The position numbers and the translations under genes are program-made. The notes below the pieces were generated by a model that was given only the letters and a program-made list of their open reading frames with translations, had not been told where the DNA came from and did not search any database. Shown here piece after piece: positions 16,433 to 25,628 of a DNA stretch of 64,000 nt. The stretch is from Bacteroidales bacterium. Lineage in GTDB: Bacteria; Bacteroidota; Bacteroidia; Bacteroidales; UBA932. How positions within the stretch are numbered: position 1 is the stretch's first letter; every line of letters begins with the position of its first letter. The stretch spans positions 1 to 64,000 of the forward strand of contig JAKSJM010000008.1 in assembly GCA_024398075.1 (NCBI GenBank), given 5' to 3'.

Positions 16433-17722
16433 ATGAAGAATTTTGTAGAAGAACTCAAGTGGAGAGGCATGATCCACGACATCATGCCAGGTACCGAGGA
16501 GGAACTCATGAAGGGCCCTGCTGCCGCTTATGTCGGCATCGATCCTACGGGCGACTCACTCCATATCGGACACCTCGTAAGTATCATGATCCTCAAGCAT
16601 TTCCAGGCTTGTGGGCATAAGCCATACGCACTCGTGGGTGGTGCTACCGGAATGATCGGCGACCCATCCATGAAGAGCCAGGAGAGGAATCTCCTCGATG
16701 AGGCTACCCTTGCACATAATGTGAAGTGCATCAAGGAGCAGCTTGGCAAGTTCCTTGACTTCCAGTCGGATGCTCCTAACAAGGCTGAACTCGTGAATAA
16801 CTATGACTGGATGAAGGATTATACTTTCATCGATTTCACTCGCGACATCGGTAAGCTTATCACTGTAAACTACATGATGTCCAAGGACTCAGTGAAGAAG
16901 AGACTTTCTCGTGAGTCCTCAGAGGGTATGTCATTCACAGAGTTCACATACCAGCTCCTCCAGGGATACGACTTCCTCTACCTCTACCAGCATAATGGAG
17001 TAAAGCTCCAGCTTGGTGGTGCGGATCAGTGGGGAAACATCACCACTGGTACAGAACTTATCCGTCGTACATGCGGAGGCGAGGCGTTTGCACTTACTTG
17101 CCCACTCATCAAGAAGGCTGACGGTGGAAAGTTCGGAAAGACCGAGAAGGGAAATGTATGGCTTGATCCAGAGCGCACCTCTCCTTACCAGTTCTATCAG
17201 TTCTGGCTCAATGTGAGCGATGAGGATGCTGAGAAGTACATCAAGATCTTCACCATGCTCGACAGGGAGACTATCGAGTCCGCCATCGCTGCACACGCTG
17301 AGTGCCCTGAGCGTCGTGAGCTCCAGAAGCTCCTCGCGAAGGAGATCACCATCATGGTTCACGGCGAAAAGGAGTATGAGAATGCAGTGTCTGCATCTGA
17401 GATGCTCTTCGGCAAGGGTACCTCAGAGGCTCTCAAGGCCCTCGACGAGAAGACATTCCTCGCGGTATTTGACGGTGTTCCTACCTTCGACGTAGAGAAG
17501 TCGAAGCTTCCTATCAATGTCCTTGAGCTCCTCGCAGTTGACACCCAGGTGTTCCCATCCAAGGGTGAGGCTAGGAAGATGATCCAGGGAAATGGTGTCA
17601 GCTTCAACAAAGAGAAGTTCACCGACCCTAATGGTCAGGTCGACGAGAGCTTCATCCTTGATGGCAAGTACATCCTCGTTCAGAAGGGTAAGAAGAACTA
17701 CTACATCATCAACGTTAAGTAA
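16433..17722 (+). CDS. tyrS: Tyrosyl-tRNA synthetase
   Basis: A 429-residue class I aminoacyl-tRNA synthetase charging tRNA-Tyr. The HIGH motif is in [12 protein letters not shown]. The substrate-binding region contains [12 protein letters not shown] and [13 protein letters not shown]. The KMSKS loop is [10 protein letters not shown]-terminal S4-type RNA-binding region includes [18 protein letters not shown]. The chosen ATG gives the usual N-terminus [16 protein letters not shown]. It is the first gene of an operon with rbfA, two bases downstream. Confidence 0.97.
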   Translation: MKNFVEELKWRGMIHDIMPGTEEELMKGPAAAYVGIDPTGDSLHIGHLVSIMILKHFQACGHKPYALVGGATGMIGDPSMKSQERNLLDEATLAHNVKCIKEQLGKFLDFQSDAPNKAELVNNYDWMKDYTFIDFTRDIGKLITVNYMMSKDSVKKRLSRESSEGMSFTEFTYQLLQGYDFLYLYQHNGVKLQLGGADQWGNITTGTELIRRTCGGEAFALTCPLIKKADGGKFGKTEKGNVWLDPERTSPYQFYQFWLNVSDEDAEKYIKIFTMLDRETIESAIAAHAECPERRELQKLLAKEITIMVHGEKEYENAVSASEMLFGKGTSEALKALDEKTFLAVFDGVPTFDVEKSKLPINVLELLAVDTQVFPSKGEARKMIQGNGVSFNKEKFTDPNGQVDESFILDGKYILVQKGKKNYYIINVK

Positions 17723-17724
17723 TC

Positions 17725-18072
17725 ATGGATAAGGCACCAAGTACAAGAATGCTCAAGGTCGGCCGTGAGATCCAGAAGGACATGGCCGAGATCCTGCGAA
17801 GCAAGGGCATGGCCGTATTTGGCGGTGCCATGGTCACTGTGAGCGAGGTTCGCGTGAGCCCAGACCTGTCGATTGCGAAGACTTATGTTAGCATCTTCCC
17901 ATCGGCCAAGGCTCCTGAGGTGATGAAGATCCTCGAGGAGAACGTGAAGGTGTATCGTGGAGAGCTCGGCCAGAAAGTAGGCAAGCAGCTCCGCATCGTT
18001 CCTGAGATCGTTTTCTACCTTGACACTACCCTTGACTACGCCGAGCACATTGACCAGCTGCTCAAGATGTAG
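17725..18072 (+). CDS. rbfA: 30S ribosome-binding factor A
   Basis: A 115-residue KH-like protein needed for 30S subunit maturation and 16S 5' processing. RMLKVGREIQKDMAEIL at the N-terminus, VSEVRVSPDLSIAKTYVSIFP in the middle and a late IVPEIVFYLDTTLDYAEHID match the RbfA pattern. Length is typical. It begins two bases after tyrS and is followed by a LolC/E-type permease gene nine bases later. Confidence 0.95.
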   Translation: MDKAPSTRMLKVGREIQKDMAEILRSKGMAVFGGAMVTVSEVRVSPDLSIAKTYVSIFPSAKAPEVMKILEENVKVYRGELGQKVGKQLRIVPEIVFYLDTTLDYAEHIDQLLKM

Positions 18073-18080
18073 TTTGTGAC

Positions 18081-19292
18081 ATGAACCTGCCGTTTTTCAT
18101 TGCCAAGAGGTACCTTTTCGCGAGGAAGTCGCATAATGTGATTAACATCATCTCTGCGATCTCCGCTGCGGGTATGGCGGTGGGCACGGCGGCGCTCATC
18201 ATCATCCTTTCTGTTTACAATGGTTTCGACTCGCTCGTGAAGTCATCACTCAGCGACCTCGATCCTGATATACTCATCACCCCTTCCGAAGGCAAGACTT
18301 TTGTCCCGGAAGGGGATGCTTTTGACTGGGCGTACACTGCACCGGAGGTGTTCAACATGAGCAGTGTGCTTCAGGAAAATGTCTTCGTGAACTACGATTC
18401 CCATCAGGGCATAGCGACGGCGAAGGGTGTGGATTCCGTCTATGAGGAGGAGTCGCTTCTTCGCACACATGTCCGCCAGGGGGAGTTCACGCTGCACTTC
18501 GGTGAAGTGCCAATGTGCGCGGTCGGAGTTGCGCTTGCCTATAAGCTGGATCTTAACCCGCGCTTCATTGCTCCTCTCGAAATCTATTTCCCTGCAAGGG
18601 ACAAGGCCATCTCACTCTCAAATCCTACAGCTTCCATCCGTAGTGTAAAGGCACGTCCATCCTGTACCTTCTCTGTGAATTCAGAGATTGATGGTTCGCT
18701 AGTAATTCTTCCTCTTGAATCTATGAGGGAACTGCTTGGCTACTCGGATGAGGTGTCGGCTGTCGAGATCAGACTTGTGGAAGGCTTGACTGCAAGGCAG
18801 CGAAAGGCCGTTTTCCGCACACTTGAGGAGAAACTTGGCCCAGACTTCCGTGTGCTTGATCGCTTCCAGCAGAATGAGTCGCTCTACAAGATGATGAAGT
18901 ACGAGAAGGTTTCCATCTTCCTTATACTCATCTTCATCATATTCATCATTGCCTTCAATATCTTCGGCAGTCTGTCCATGCTCATAATTGAAAAGACAGA
19001 CGATATCGCCACTTTCCGCAGCCTTGGCGCGACAGAGTCGCTTGTCGACCGCATCTTCGTGCTGGAAGGATGGCTCATCTCCCTTCTAGGACTCGCCATA
19101 GGCCTTTTCATAGGCCTTGGCTTTGCTTTCCTTCAGCAGAGATTTGGCTTCATCAAGATGCCTGGAAATTTCATGGTCTCCGCCTATCCTGTAATCATCC
19201 AATGGGGAGATATACTAATGACCACGGCCGGTGTGGCCGTGGTCGGGTATCTTGTCGCTCTTTTCCCTGTACTTTCGCGCTGGAAGCAGTAG
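18081..19292 (+). CDS. LolC/LolE-like FtsX-family ABC permease
   Basis: A 403-residue inner-membrane permease of the lipoprotein-release type. The N-terminal FIAKRYLFARKSHNVINIIS amphipathic region precedes TM1 (about 20-45). A large periplasmic MacB-like domain (about 50-265) follows, then three C-terminal membrane segments of the FtsX domain. The cytoplasmic loop IIEKTDDIATFRSLGATESLV matches the coupling motif seen in LolE. The partner ATPase (LolD) is not encoded here. It is the last gene of the tyrS operon and stops two bases from the convergent flavin reductase gene. Confidence 0.85.
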   Translation: MNLPFFIAKRYLFARKSHNVINIISAISAAGMAVGTAALIIILSVYNGFDSLVKSSLSDLDPDILITPSEGKTFVPEGDAFDWAYTAPEVFNMSSVLQENVFVNYDSHQGIATAKGVDSVYEEESLLRTHVRQGEFTLHFGEVPMCAVGVALAYKLDLNPRFIAPLEIYFPARDKAISLSNPTASIRSVKARPSCTFSVNSEIDGSLVILPLESMRELLGYSDEVSAVEIRLVEGLTARQRKAVFRTLEEKLGPDFRVLDRFQQNESLYKMMKYEKVSIFLILIFIIFIIAFNIFGSLSMLIIEKTDDIATFRSLGATESLVDRIFVLEGWLISLLGLAIGLFIGLGFAFLQQRFGFIKMPGNFMVSAYPVIIQWGDILMTTAGVAVVGYLVALFPVLSRWKQ

Positions 19293-19294
19293 CA

Positions 19295-19972
19295 TTATTT
19301 CTTCCAGATATTCACTATCTCACCGACGTACATGGTGTGTACGCCTATGGCTGAGTAGAATTTCTCTCGTACATCTGATGGTACCTTGTCAAGGTCGAAA
19401 GGAGCATCGTATATCTTCTTGCACTCGATGGCAAGGTTTCCTTCTGAGATAATAGGGTTTCCAAGCTCGGTGAACTCTGCGGTCAGCTTAGCTTCCTCTA
19501 TCTTGTTTGATACTTCTTTCTTGGAGTGAGACCCGAGATAGACAAGGGCTTCCCTGCACTCTTTATTGTCGGGAAATCCCATTACTGTGAAGTACTTGTT
19601 CTCATCCATCATTCTCTTTGTATATCTGTCGGATGAGACATAAACGATAACGACATTCTTATTCCAGAGCTGACCTATCGTGCCCCAGGAAATGGTCATT
19701 GCGTTCATACTCTTGGATGTACCCACACAAAGGGCCTTCCAGTCCTCTGCAAATGACTTTATCGGCATCATCTCCAGTTCCATTGGATCTACTTTGGTCC
19801 AGGTACCTTCTCCTGTGGCCTCAGTGGCTTCTGCTGCTGGAGCAGCCTCTGCTGTTTCTACTGCCGTGCTGTCGCCCTGTTCTACTTCAGCACCAGTCTT
19901 GTGGCTTCTGCCACATGACGCAAGGAAAGAAAGCGCCACAAGTGTGGCGCATATTGTCATAGTCCTTTTCAT
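19295..19972 (-). CDS. Flavin reductase-like domain lipoprotein
   Basis: A 225-residue predicted lipoprotein; the ATG at 19972 gives MKRTMTICATLVALSFLASC. A low-complexity Ala/Glu linker (about 28-55) precedes a domain resembling flavin reductase-like FMN-binding split barrels, with SMNAMTISWGTIGQLWNKN, VIVYVSSDRYTKRMMDENKYFTV and a C-terminal HTMYVGEIVNIW. Related cytosolic enzymes reduce FMN with NAD(P)H. A lipoprotein version would sit outside the cytoplasm, so the donor is unclear. It starts four bases after the C1 peptidase stop and ends a four-gene operon. Confidence 0.78.
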   Translation of the reverse strand: MKRTMTICATLVALSFLASCGRSHKTGAEVEQGDSTAVETAEAAPAAEATEATGEGTWTKVDPMELEMMPIKSFAEDWKALCVGTSKSMNAMTISWGTIGQLWNKNVVIVYVSSDRYTKRMMDENKYFTVMGFPDNKECREALVYLGSHSKKEVSNKIEEAKLTAEFTELGNPIISEGNLAIECKKIYDAPFDLDKVPSDVREKFYSAIGVHTMYVGEIVNIWKK

Positions 19973-19976
19973 GATA

Positions 19977-21398
19977 TTACTCCTCTGCCATGAACATTGG
20001 GTCCCAAGCAGGAAGCATGATAGGCTTCTGCTCAAGCATCTTCAGGATGTCCTGAGGTACATATTTCTTCTCGAGGACGAGACGGAACATATATTCATTG
20101 AACCACTCGTCGGTCATGATGATATTTCCCTTGTAGCCTGAGTCTGCACCCCAGCTATTCTCGACCATCCATTTCTTAGGCTGGCCATTCTCGTCGAGAT
20201 CCACTGCGATAAGGGTCATGGCGTGTGAGGATCCACTTGCGTGGGTCTTGATCCTTTCCTCCTTGTTCATGGTGAACTTAACTCCGAGAAGAGACTCGTA
20301 ATCGAAATTGTTGATGTCAGCCATTCCTGTTTTTCTGTTGAGGAACTTACCCACGTCGCAAGAGAAGTACATAGCTGTGTTGTCCTTGATGGATGCGATA
20401 GCCATCTCCTTGATCCTCTCGATAGGAAGGTTTACATAGAGCCAGTTCTGGCCATCGTAGACATGACGGTCGTAATCGATCTCGTATACCTTGCCATACT
20501 CTCTGGTAGGGTCATTCATAACCATGATGTAGTTGTTCTCGAGATCCTCGCCCACGAACTCCTCGTAGAAACTCTTAGGAGTATAGTTCTTGTTGTTCCA
20601 TACAAACTCAGTAGGAGGGACGCCGAGACAGAGTGCAAGCACATGGTATACTTCCTTAAGCATGTCCACCTTCATGGCTTCAAGCTTGTTCAATGCTTCA
20701 GCCTTCGCATTGTCTGCCTTCTTGCCCTTGAGCTTGGCAGCGGCAGCCATGAGCTCATCATTTGTGTTTCTGAGCTTGAGACCATCCTGACGCAGAAGCT
20801 TGGTGATGTTCTGTGACATCTGTGAGGTGCTGTTCGAGCAGAATGTCTCTGGCATGACCTCGCTAGGTACGAGTCCATACTTTGTCACAAGGTTTGACAC
20901 ACCAGTGAACTGACCACCATCACCGATAGGGTTCTGGAAAAGCCAGTCTACCTTTCTATCCTCAAATGGAAGATCCTTGGTGTCAATGATTCCCTGCAGG
21001 AAGAGGTTTGCCTTCTCGAGCTGGTCGTAGAAGAACACGTAGTTCTGTGAGAATGTGAATGCTCCAAGGTCGTGCTTGTCGATGGCTCTCGCTCTAAGTA
21101 CATTCAGTCCAGAGAATAGCCAGCATCTGCCAGATGATTTCTGGTCGGTGATGCCCTTGGTCTTTACCCTGTGGGTGAAATCTGTAGCGGTAAGTCTTTC
21201 TGTAGCAGGAGTCTCTGAAAGGGTGTTTATCGCTGTGGTGTTAAGCGCGTTTCTGATGGCCTTGTCAGCTGCAGTGCCTTCATAACCCTTGCTGATCTGC
21301 TGGAGCATCGATGCGTCTATGCCCCCGTTGTTCTGTGCTCCTACCTGGATGCTTGCTGCAACCATGAGCATTGCTGAGATGATAAGATGTCTTTTCAT
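19977..21398 (-). CDS. C1-family (PepC/bleomycin hydrolase-like) exported aminopeptidase
   Basis: A 473-residue papain-fold peptidase of the C1B group. The catalytic Cys is in KSSGRCWLFSGLN, the His in GSSHAMTLIAVD and the Asn in VENSWGADSG; PepC-type proteins use this triad as aminopeptidases. Unlike cytosolic PepC it has a signal peptide (MKRHLIISAMLMVAASIQVGAQ), so it acts in the periplasm or outside. The ATG at 21398 is chosen because it begins the signal peptide; the open frame upstream overlaps the previous gene. The neighbours are a lipoprotein gene 13 bases upstream and a flavin reductase-like gene four bases downstream. Confidence 0.92.
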   Translation of the reverse strand: MKRHLIISAMLMVAASIQVGAQNNGGIDASMLQQISKGYEGTAADKAIRNALNTTAINTLSETPATERLTATDFTHRVKTKGITDQKSSGRCWLFSGLNVLRARAIDKHDLGAFTFSQNYVFFYDQLEKANLFLQGIIDTKDLPFEDRKVDWLFQNPIGDGGQFTGVSNLVTKYGLVPSEVMPETFCSNSTSQMSQNITKLLRQDGLKLRNTNDELMAAAAKLKGKKADNAKAEALNKLEAMKVDMLKEVYHVLALCLGVPPTEFVWNNKNYTPKSFYEEFVGEDLENNYIMVMNDPTREYGKVYEIDYDRHVYDGQNWLYVNLPIERIKEMAIASIKDNTAMYFSCDVGKFLNRKTGMADINNFDYESLLGVKFTMNKEERIKTHASGSSHAMTLIAVDLDENGQPKKWMVENSWGADSGYKGNIIMTDEWFNEYMFRLVLEKKYVPQDILKMLEQKPIMLPAWDPMFMAEE

Positions 21399-21411
21399 AT
21401 CTGTAAGGTGT

Positions 21412-21825
21412 TTAATCAATTATTTGGACGATAACGCCTATCTTTTCCTTCCTGTTCCATAGCCAGACCTTTCCGTCTACATCGATCTGCTCCACTTTAA
21501 ATGTCACTCCTTTCTTTGTGATCACATCGTCTGAAGTGGTCCAGGTGAGGTCGCAGCTGATGCTCTGGCCTTGAGAGGATGGGATCTCGGACATCTTTAT
21601 GCTATAATAGTCCGACATGGTGTCCGTGAATACCCTGAACTCCTTGGCGTCTCTGGAGAATGACACCTGGCATGTCTTTTCGTCCCAGCTGAACTGTGGC
21701 GCCCCATTGGCGTGAACTGTATTTCCTTCGTAATAAAGGAATGCCTGATCTACACTGTTTCCTATGCATCCGGTGAAGAAAATGCCACTGAGTGCTAGTA
21801 CTATGTATGTGAATATGCGTCTCAT
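21412..21825 (-). CDS. Small hypothetical lipoprotein in the protease operon
   Basis: A 137-residue predicted lipoprotein (MRRIFTYIVLALSGIFFTGC). The mature part is beta-rich with paired aromatic strands (FRVFTDTMSDYYSI; KVWLWNRKEKIGVIVQIID), resembling a single Ig-like or BACON-like domain, though no family is firmly recognised. It overlaps the M6 protease gene by four bases and precedes the C1 peptidase by 13, so it is coexpressed with both. It could be an accessory or anchor protein. Confidence 0.75.
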   Translation of the reverse strand: MRRIFTYIVLALSGIFFTGCIGNSVDQAFLYYEGNTVHANGAPQFSWDEKTCQVSFSRDAKEFRVFTDTMSDYYSIKMSEIPSSQGQSISCDLTWTTSDDVITKKGVTFKVEQIDVDGKVWLWNRKEKIGVIVQIID

Positions 21826-23924
21826 CTGATCTTGATTTTCTTTACGATGCTTTCTTTCTTTCCGTCGAAATAGTAGACTACGGCCTTAAGATCTCCTCCC
21901 TTCTGGATAGTATAGTATCCGTCTTCTTCTACAGAGATAGGCGCTGAGTCAAGGAACCATCTCACCTCTGTGGCACCCCTGGCATTGTAAACTCTGAGTG
22001 GAGTCCTGGTGCCGCGCGAGAAACTACCATCTGGATTCCTGTCGGTAGAGCCGAGATAAATGAATGGATATCCGCTGCTATAGTAGTTCTTTGTGGTGAT
22101 GGTCGTGACAGCTCCGTCACTTGGACTTGACTTCGGGTATACTCTGATCTCGTAGTCGCTCTTCTCTGAAAGTCCCTCTATGGTGTACGAGTATTCACTT
22201 GATGCATAAGGCTTGACTTCGGTGCGACCGCTTCCGTACGCGCCTGTCCAGCTGATGATACATGGCTCTTCAGAGCCTATCTGGCAGTTCCAGTTAACGA
22301 TGCAGGCATCCTGGAATACCTCTGTTTTCTTTATGGTTACTGGACCGGTTACGGAGAAGCTTACTCCATTCCTGTCTTTTTTTATATCCCTGATCGAGAT
22401 GGCAGGGGAGGCCCCGCTATGATACACAAATGCTGGGTTAGTGCTTGCACCAAACACGGTGGCATTGGCACCTGGCCAGAAGACCTGGCTTACGCTGGAA
22501 GCTCCAGGCCTGGCGCTCTCCACTTTTGCCGCCATGAAGGAAGGGCATGCATTTACTTCATTGTACCACCATCTTGTCTGGTATGTCATCTCCATCTCGT
22601 ATGTCTCCGAATAGCCCGCCTTGCGCTCTGAGATGTCTATGTGGTAGATGATGAGTCCGCTTCCGCCAAGGAATCTGTCCCATTCTTCACTATCTCTACA
22701 TTCGAGAAGATAGAATTCCATATCAGAGTCGGTAGGAATCCAGAAGTATTTTTTCTCCTGGCTTAGCGGCTTGAGACTGTACAGACCTGTTTCTGTGATC
22801 GGCTGTGCCTGACCTATGCCTAGCTGCCACATCTCCACTGCTGTGTAGCATGGAGGGGTGCGTCCATCGTCATTGTAACTGCCGGTATCCATGATGCTGA
22901 GGCCATATAGACCGCTGGAGCGTCCCTCGCTGCCCTCGTAGTCGGTATCGTAGAGGTCCACGACTCCGAGAGTGTGCGAATACTCGTGGCAGAATGTTCC
23001 AATGGTCGTGAATTCTGTCGAGAGGGGACCGCCTCGAAGCTCTGTGGCAATGGCATAGTTATCGATGAAAACACCATCTAGCTTAAGCTGCTCGCCTGTT
23101 CCTCCCTCGACGCCGAACTGATGTGGCCAAATAGCCGACGCTGGCGCGCCTTCAGCCTCGCTATGCCCGGCGGCGAATACGAATACATTGTCGACATATC
23201 CATCCCCATCGGAGTCGAACTGCGAGAAATCTACTTCTGAGTCAATGGCTTTGCATGCCTGAGCTACGCCTTCTGCAGCGTGGATGTCAATCTCACGCCC
23301 CTTGTTCTGCCCATAGTACTCAAGTTTCTCGGGAAGCGTCACCACCTTGGACACGACAAACTGAAACTGCCATTCCCCGCGGAACTGGTCGTTGAAGTAC
23401 TCAATGGCGCTTTTGTTTCCGCTACCGTTTAGGAGGTTCTCGAACTTGCTGACGGTCTTCTGCTCGCTGTCTCTGAACTTGACGTCAGCGAACTGAACGA
23501 GTATTATGATGGCTTTTCTTGATTTCGGGGTGGCTTTAGTGCCGCTTGCTATGGCTGCTCGTGGGCGGAAATCCCTTCTTCTGCTGGCCAATGCCTTAGC
23601 TCTCACGGCTGTGTGTGGAATGCTTCGCGCAGCCGCCAGCACGCTGGCTGGCGCTGATGCTCCCACCCTCACGCCGCTGCTCTCTATGTCTCCACTGAAG
23701 TTATAACGCGCGTAGCAGTACCATCCAGAGGGGTCCAGAATGACAGAACAACCATCCTCTGTCGTGAGTGTATGGTAATATTCATCTCCTCTGAGCTGCG
23801 CAGAGAAAGTGCTGCCGTCTGGCTGAGTGTATTTGTATGTACCAGGCTTCGCAGGAATGGCTACTGCCTCAACGCTCAGTACAAACGTTAGAACTGCTAT
23901 ATAAATGAGTTTAAGATATCGCAT
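21822..23924 (-). CDS. M6 family secreted metalloprotease
   Basis: A 700-residue exported zinc protease related to immune inhibitor A. A signal peptide (residues 1-23) precedes a propeptide, then the M6 catalytic domain with ADVKFRD, a calcium-type FDSDGDGYVDNVFVFAAGH and the zinc site in TFCHEYSHTLGVVDLYD (HExxH). SGLYGLSIMDTGSYN is the expected downstream turn. The C-terminal third holds a fibronectin-like region (about 525-615) and a final beta domain. It probably digests extracellular protein. It is the first gene of an operon with a lipoprotein, a C1 peptidase and a flavin reductase-like protein. Two TAATATTG boxes upstream (23927-23934, 23945-23952) each match the -7 element at 7 of 8 positions. 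Confidence 0.92.
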   Translation of the reverse strand: MRYLKLIYIAVLTFVLSVEAVAIPAKPGTYKYTQPDGSTFSAQLRGDEYYHTLTTEDGCSVILDPSGWYCYARYNFSGDIESSGVRVGASAPASVLAAARSIPHTAVRAKALASRRRDFRPRAAIASGTKATPKSRKAIIILVQFADVKFRDSEQKTVSKFENLLNGSGNKSAIEYFNDQFRGEWQFQFVVSKVVTLPEKLEYYGQNKGREIDIHAAEGVAQACKAIDSEVDFSQFDSDGDGYVDNVFVFAAGHSEAEGAPASAIWPHQFGVEGGTGEQLKLDGVFIDNYAIATELRGGPLSTEFTTIGTFCHEYSHTLGVVDLYDTDYEGSEGRSSGLYGLSIMDTGSYNDDGRTPPCYTAVEMWQLGIGQAQPITETGLYSLKPLSQEKKYFWIPTDSDMEFYLLECRDSEEWDRFLGGSGLIIYHIDISERKAGYSETYEMEMTYQTRWWYNEVNACPSFMAAKVESARPGASSVSQVFWPGANATVFGASTNPAFVYHSGASPAISIRDIKKDRNGVSFSVTGPVTIKKTEVFQDACIVNWNCQIGSEEPCIISWTGAYGSGRTEVKPYASSEYSYTIEGLSEKSDYEIRVYPKSSPSDGAVTTITTKNYYSSGYPFIYLGSTDRNPDGSFSRGTRTPLRVYNARGATEVRWFLDSAPISVEEDGYYTIQKGGDLKAVVYYFDGKKESIVKKIKIR

Positions 23925-23926
23925 GG

Positions 23927-23952
23927 CAATATTATATAATCATACAATATTA
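23927..23952 (-). promoter_or_regulatory. Two near-consensus -7 boxes ahead of the M6 operon
   Basis: The minus strand reads TAATATTG twice, at 23934-23927 and 23952-23945. The upstream copy would give a leader of about 15 nt; the downstream copy lies almost at the ATG. Confidence 0.35.
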
Positions 23953-23972
23953 CTCATATTTTAAGACAATAG

Positions 23973-24003
23973 CAAAAAATAAGGGCCGCTGACCTCACGG
24001 CCC
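23973..24003 (-). terminator. Terminator after the Hc1-like gene
   Basis: Minus-strand GGGCCG (24003-23998) pairs with CGGCCC (23988-23983), with an inner TGA/TCA stem, followed by TTATTTTTT. It ends the rplY-pth-Hc1 transcript before the M6 operon promoter. A second weak hairpin (24023-24029 with 24052-24058) lies between it and the gene. Confidence 0.7.
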
Positions 24004-24095
24004 ACGACCCCAGACGTGTACTAAAACCTAAACCTACATCATAGATGCAGAAGGTTTTATAAACGTTGCATCAAAATATAAAAAAATGATGGGAA

Positions 24096-24269
24096 TTACT
24101 TAGAAGCCTCAACTGAAGCCTTTCTGAACTCCTTCATATCCTTCATGATCTCAAGAGCAGCCTTACGTGCGCGTGCACCAGCAGCCTTGTTACCCTTCTC
24201 TACCTGAGCAGCAGCTTCCTTCTGGAAAGCAGCGATCTCAGCATTAATTTTTTCAACGAGTGCTTTCAT
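24096..24269 (-). CDS. Histone H1-like Hc1 family DNA-binding protein
   Basis: A 57-residue Lys/Ala-rich helical protein: MKALVEKINAEIAAFQKEAA, then NKAAGARARKAALEIMKDMK. It matches the small Hc1-like proteins common in Bacteroidetes, thought to bind DNA through basic helices. The ATG at 24269 is chosen because the composition changes sharply there; the upstream open frame is AT-rich intergenic sequence. It is on the same strand as pth (about 97 bp upstream) and is followed by a clear terminator. The long 3' UTR has an unexplained motif shared with 49627-49643. Confidence 0.82.
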   Translation of the reverse strand: MKALVEKINAEIAAFQKEAAAQVEKGNKAAGARARKAALEIMKDMKEFRKASVEASK

Positions 24270-24366
24270 AATGTTAGAATTTAAAAGTTTATAATAAAAT
24301 AGTGAAAATTCAATTTCGTGTGGTTTCGGGCGCAATTTAGAAAACAAAGTTTTGAAATGCAATAGT

Positions 24367-24936
24367 TTACACTTTTTTTGTGTTTAAATTGTTCATGGTC
24401 CTGTCTGGACCAATAGTCACGAAACCTTTGATGCCTTCTATCACTTTATCACAGATAGGTCCCATCTGTTCCTTCTCTTCGTCAGTGAGCTCACCGATCA
24501 CGAAGTCTACCTGATGTCCTCGAGAGAAATCGTTGCCTATGCCCATGCGAATGCGCGCATAGTTCTGACTTTCAAGTAGTTCGTTGATATTTTTTAGGCC
24601 ATTGTGACCTCCGTCGCTACCATTTTTCCTCATGCGAAGAGTTCCAAATGGAAGATTTAGATCATCACAAATCACAAGCAAATTCTCCATAGGGAGGTCC
24701 AGCTTGTTCATCCAGTATCTCACTGCGTTTCCGCTGAGATTCATATATGTAGAAGGCTTGAGAAGATAAATTTTTCTTCCCTTGAACGACACCTCTGCTA
24801 CACTTCCGTACCTTTCAGTTTGAAAAATAATGTTGGATGCCTGAGCCCAGGCATCCAACACCATAAATCCCATATTGTGTCTGGTCGAAGCGTATTCGGC
24901 GCCGATATTACCTAAACCGACTACCAGATAGTTCAT
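24367..24936 (-). CDS. pth: Peptidyl-tRNA hydrolase
   Basis: A 189-residue cytosolic enzyme that releases peptides from prematurely dissociated peptidyl-tRNA. LVVGLGNIGAEYASTRHNMGFMVLD contains the conserved Asn and catalytic His. KPSTYMNLSG, VICDDLNLPFGTLRMRKNGSDGGHNGLKNI and ARIRMGIG complete the family pattern. Length is normal. It lies 25 bp downstream of rplY on the same strand, the classic rplY-pth pairing, and probably shares its promoter. Confidence 0.97.
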   Translation of the reverse strand: MNYLVVGLGNIGAEYASTRHNMGFMVLDAWAQASNIIFQTERYGSVAEVSFKGRKIYLLKPSTYMNLSGNAVRYWMNKLDLPMENLLVICDDLNLPFGTLRMRKNGSDGGHNGLKNINELLESQNYARIRMGIGNDFSRGHQVDFVIGELTDEEKEQMGPICDKVIEGIKGFVTIGPDRTMNNLNTKKV

Positions 24937-24961
24937 ACCTTACGCGATATGTAAGTAACTA

Positions 24962-25522
24962 CTAGCCCTTAGAGTTTCTTGTAGCCTTAACACCACAAAC
25001 GATGGTATCCTTGTCAGTAAGGATAGTGATGTTATCGTACTTGAGCTCGCCAGCCTTGATCTTCTTGTCGATGTCAAGAGCGGTGATGTCAACCTTGAGT
25101 GAATCAGGAAGGTTAGCCATAAGAGCGCTTACATGAAGCTTACGGCAGTTCTGTGTGAACTTACCACCCTTCTGTACACCGACTGAGTGACCCTCGATTA
25201 CGAGTGGAACGTCGATAGCGATAGGCTTCTCCTCATTGACTGCGAGGAAGTCTACGTGAAGACAGTTATCCTTTACTGGGTGGAACTGAAGCTCGTGAAG
25301 AACAGCGGTAAAAGCCTTACCATTGTCAAGCTTGAGGTCAACGATGAAAGAGTTAGGGGTGTTTGTAAGACCCATGAGTGCCTTCTCTGAAACAGTGAAG
25401 GGTACATTCTCCATACCGAGACCATAGAGGTTACAAGGAACGAGACCCTGTGCGCGGAAAGCCTTGATAACGGCCTTGTTTCCAACCTCGCGAACGTTTC
25501 CGTTCAATTCATAATGCTGCAT
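24962..25522 (-). CDS. rplY: 50S ribosomal protein L25 (long, CTC-type)
   Basis: A 186-residue bL25 protein of the long form, with an N-terminal 5S rRNA-binding domain and a C-terminal TL5-like beta domain. Conserved parts are AFRAQGLVPCNLYG near the N-terminus, LHELQFHPVKDNCLHVDFLAV, and GVQKGGKFTQNCRKLHVSALMANLPDSLKVDI. Codon use is strongly biased, as for other ribosomal genes. It is followed by pth and preceded by a perfect -7 box at 25610-25617. Confidence 0.96.
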   Translation of the reverse strand: MQHYELNGNVREVGNKAVIKAFRAQGLVPCNLYGLGMENVPFTVSEKALMGLTNTPNSFIVDLKLDNGKAFTAVLHELQFHPVKDNCLHVDFLAVNEEKPIAIDVPLVIEGHSVGVQKGGKFTQNCRKLHVSALMANLPDSLKVDITALDIDKKIKAGELKYDNITILTDKDTIVCGVKATRNSKG

Positions 25523-25609
25523 TGTGTAAAAATTTAAAATGTGTTACTCAGTTTCGGAATAGCCCGAAACCCCATTGCACCAAAAGCCTACGCTTTTCAA
25601 ATGCGGGCG

Positions 25610-25617
25610 CAAATATA
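25610..25617 (-). promoter_or_regulatory. -7 box of the rplY-pth promoter
   Basis: The minus strand reads TATATTTG, a perfect match. The predicted leader of about 80 nt contains an AAGCG-rich segment but no recognised leader element. Confidence 0.6.
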
Positions 25618-25628
25618 GAAAAAAAAAC

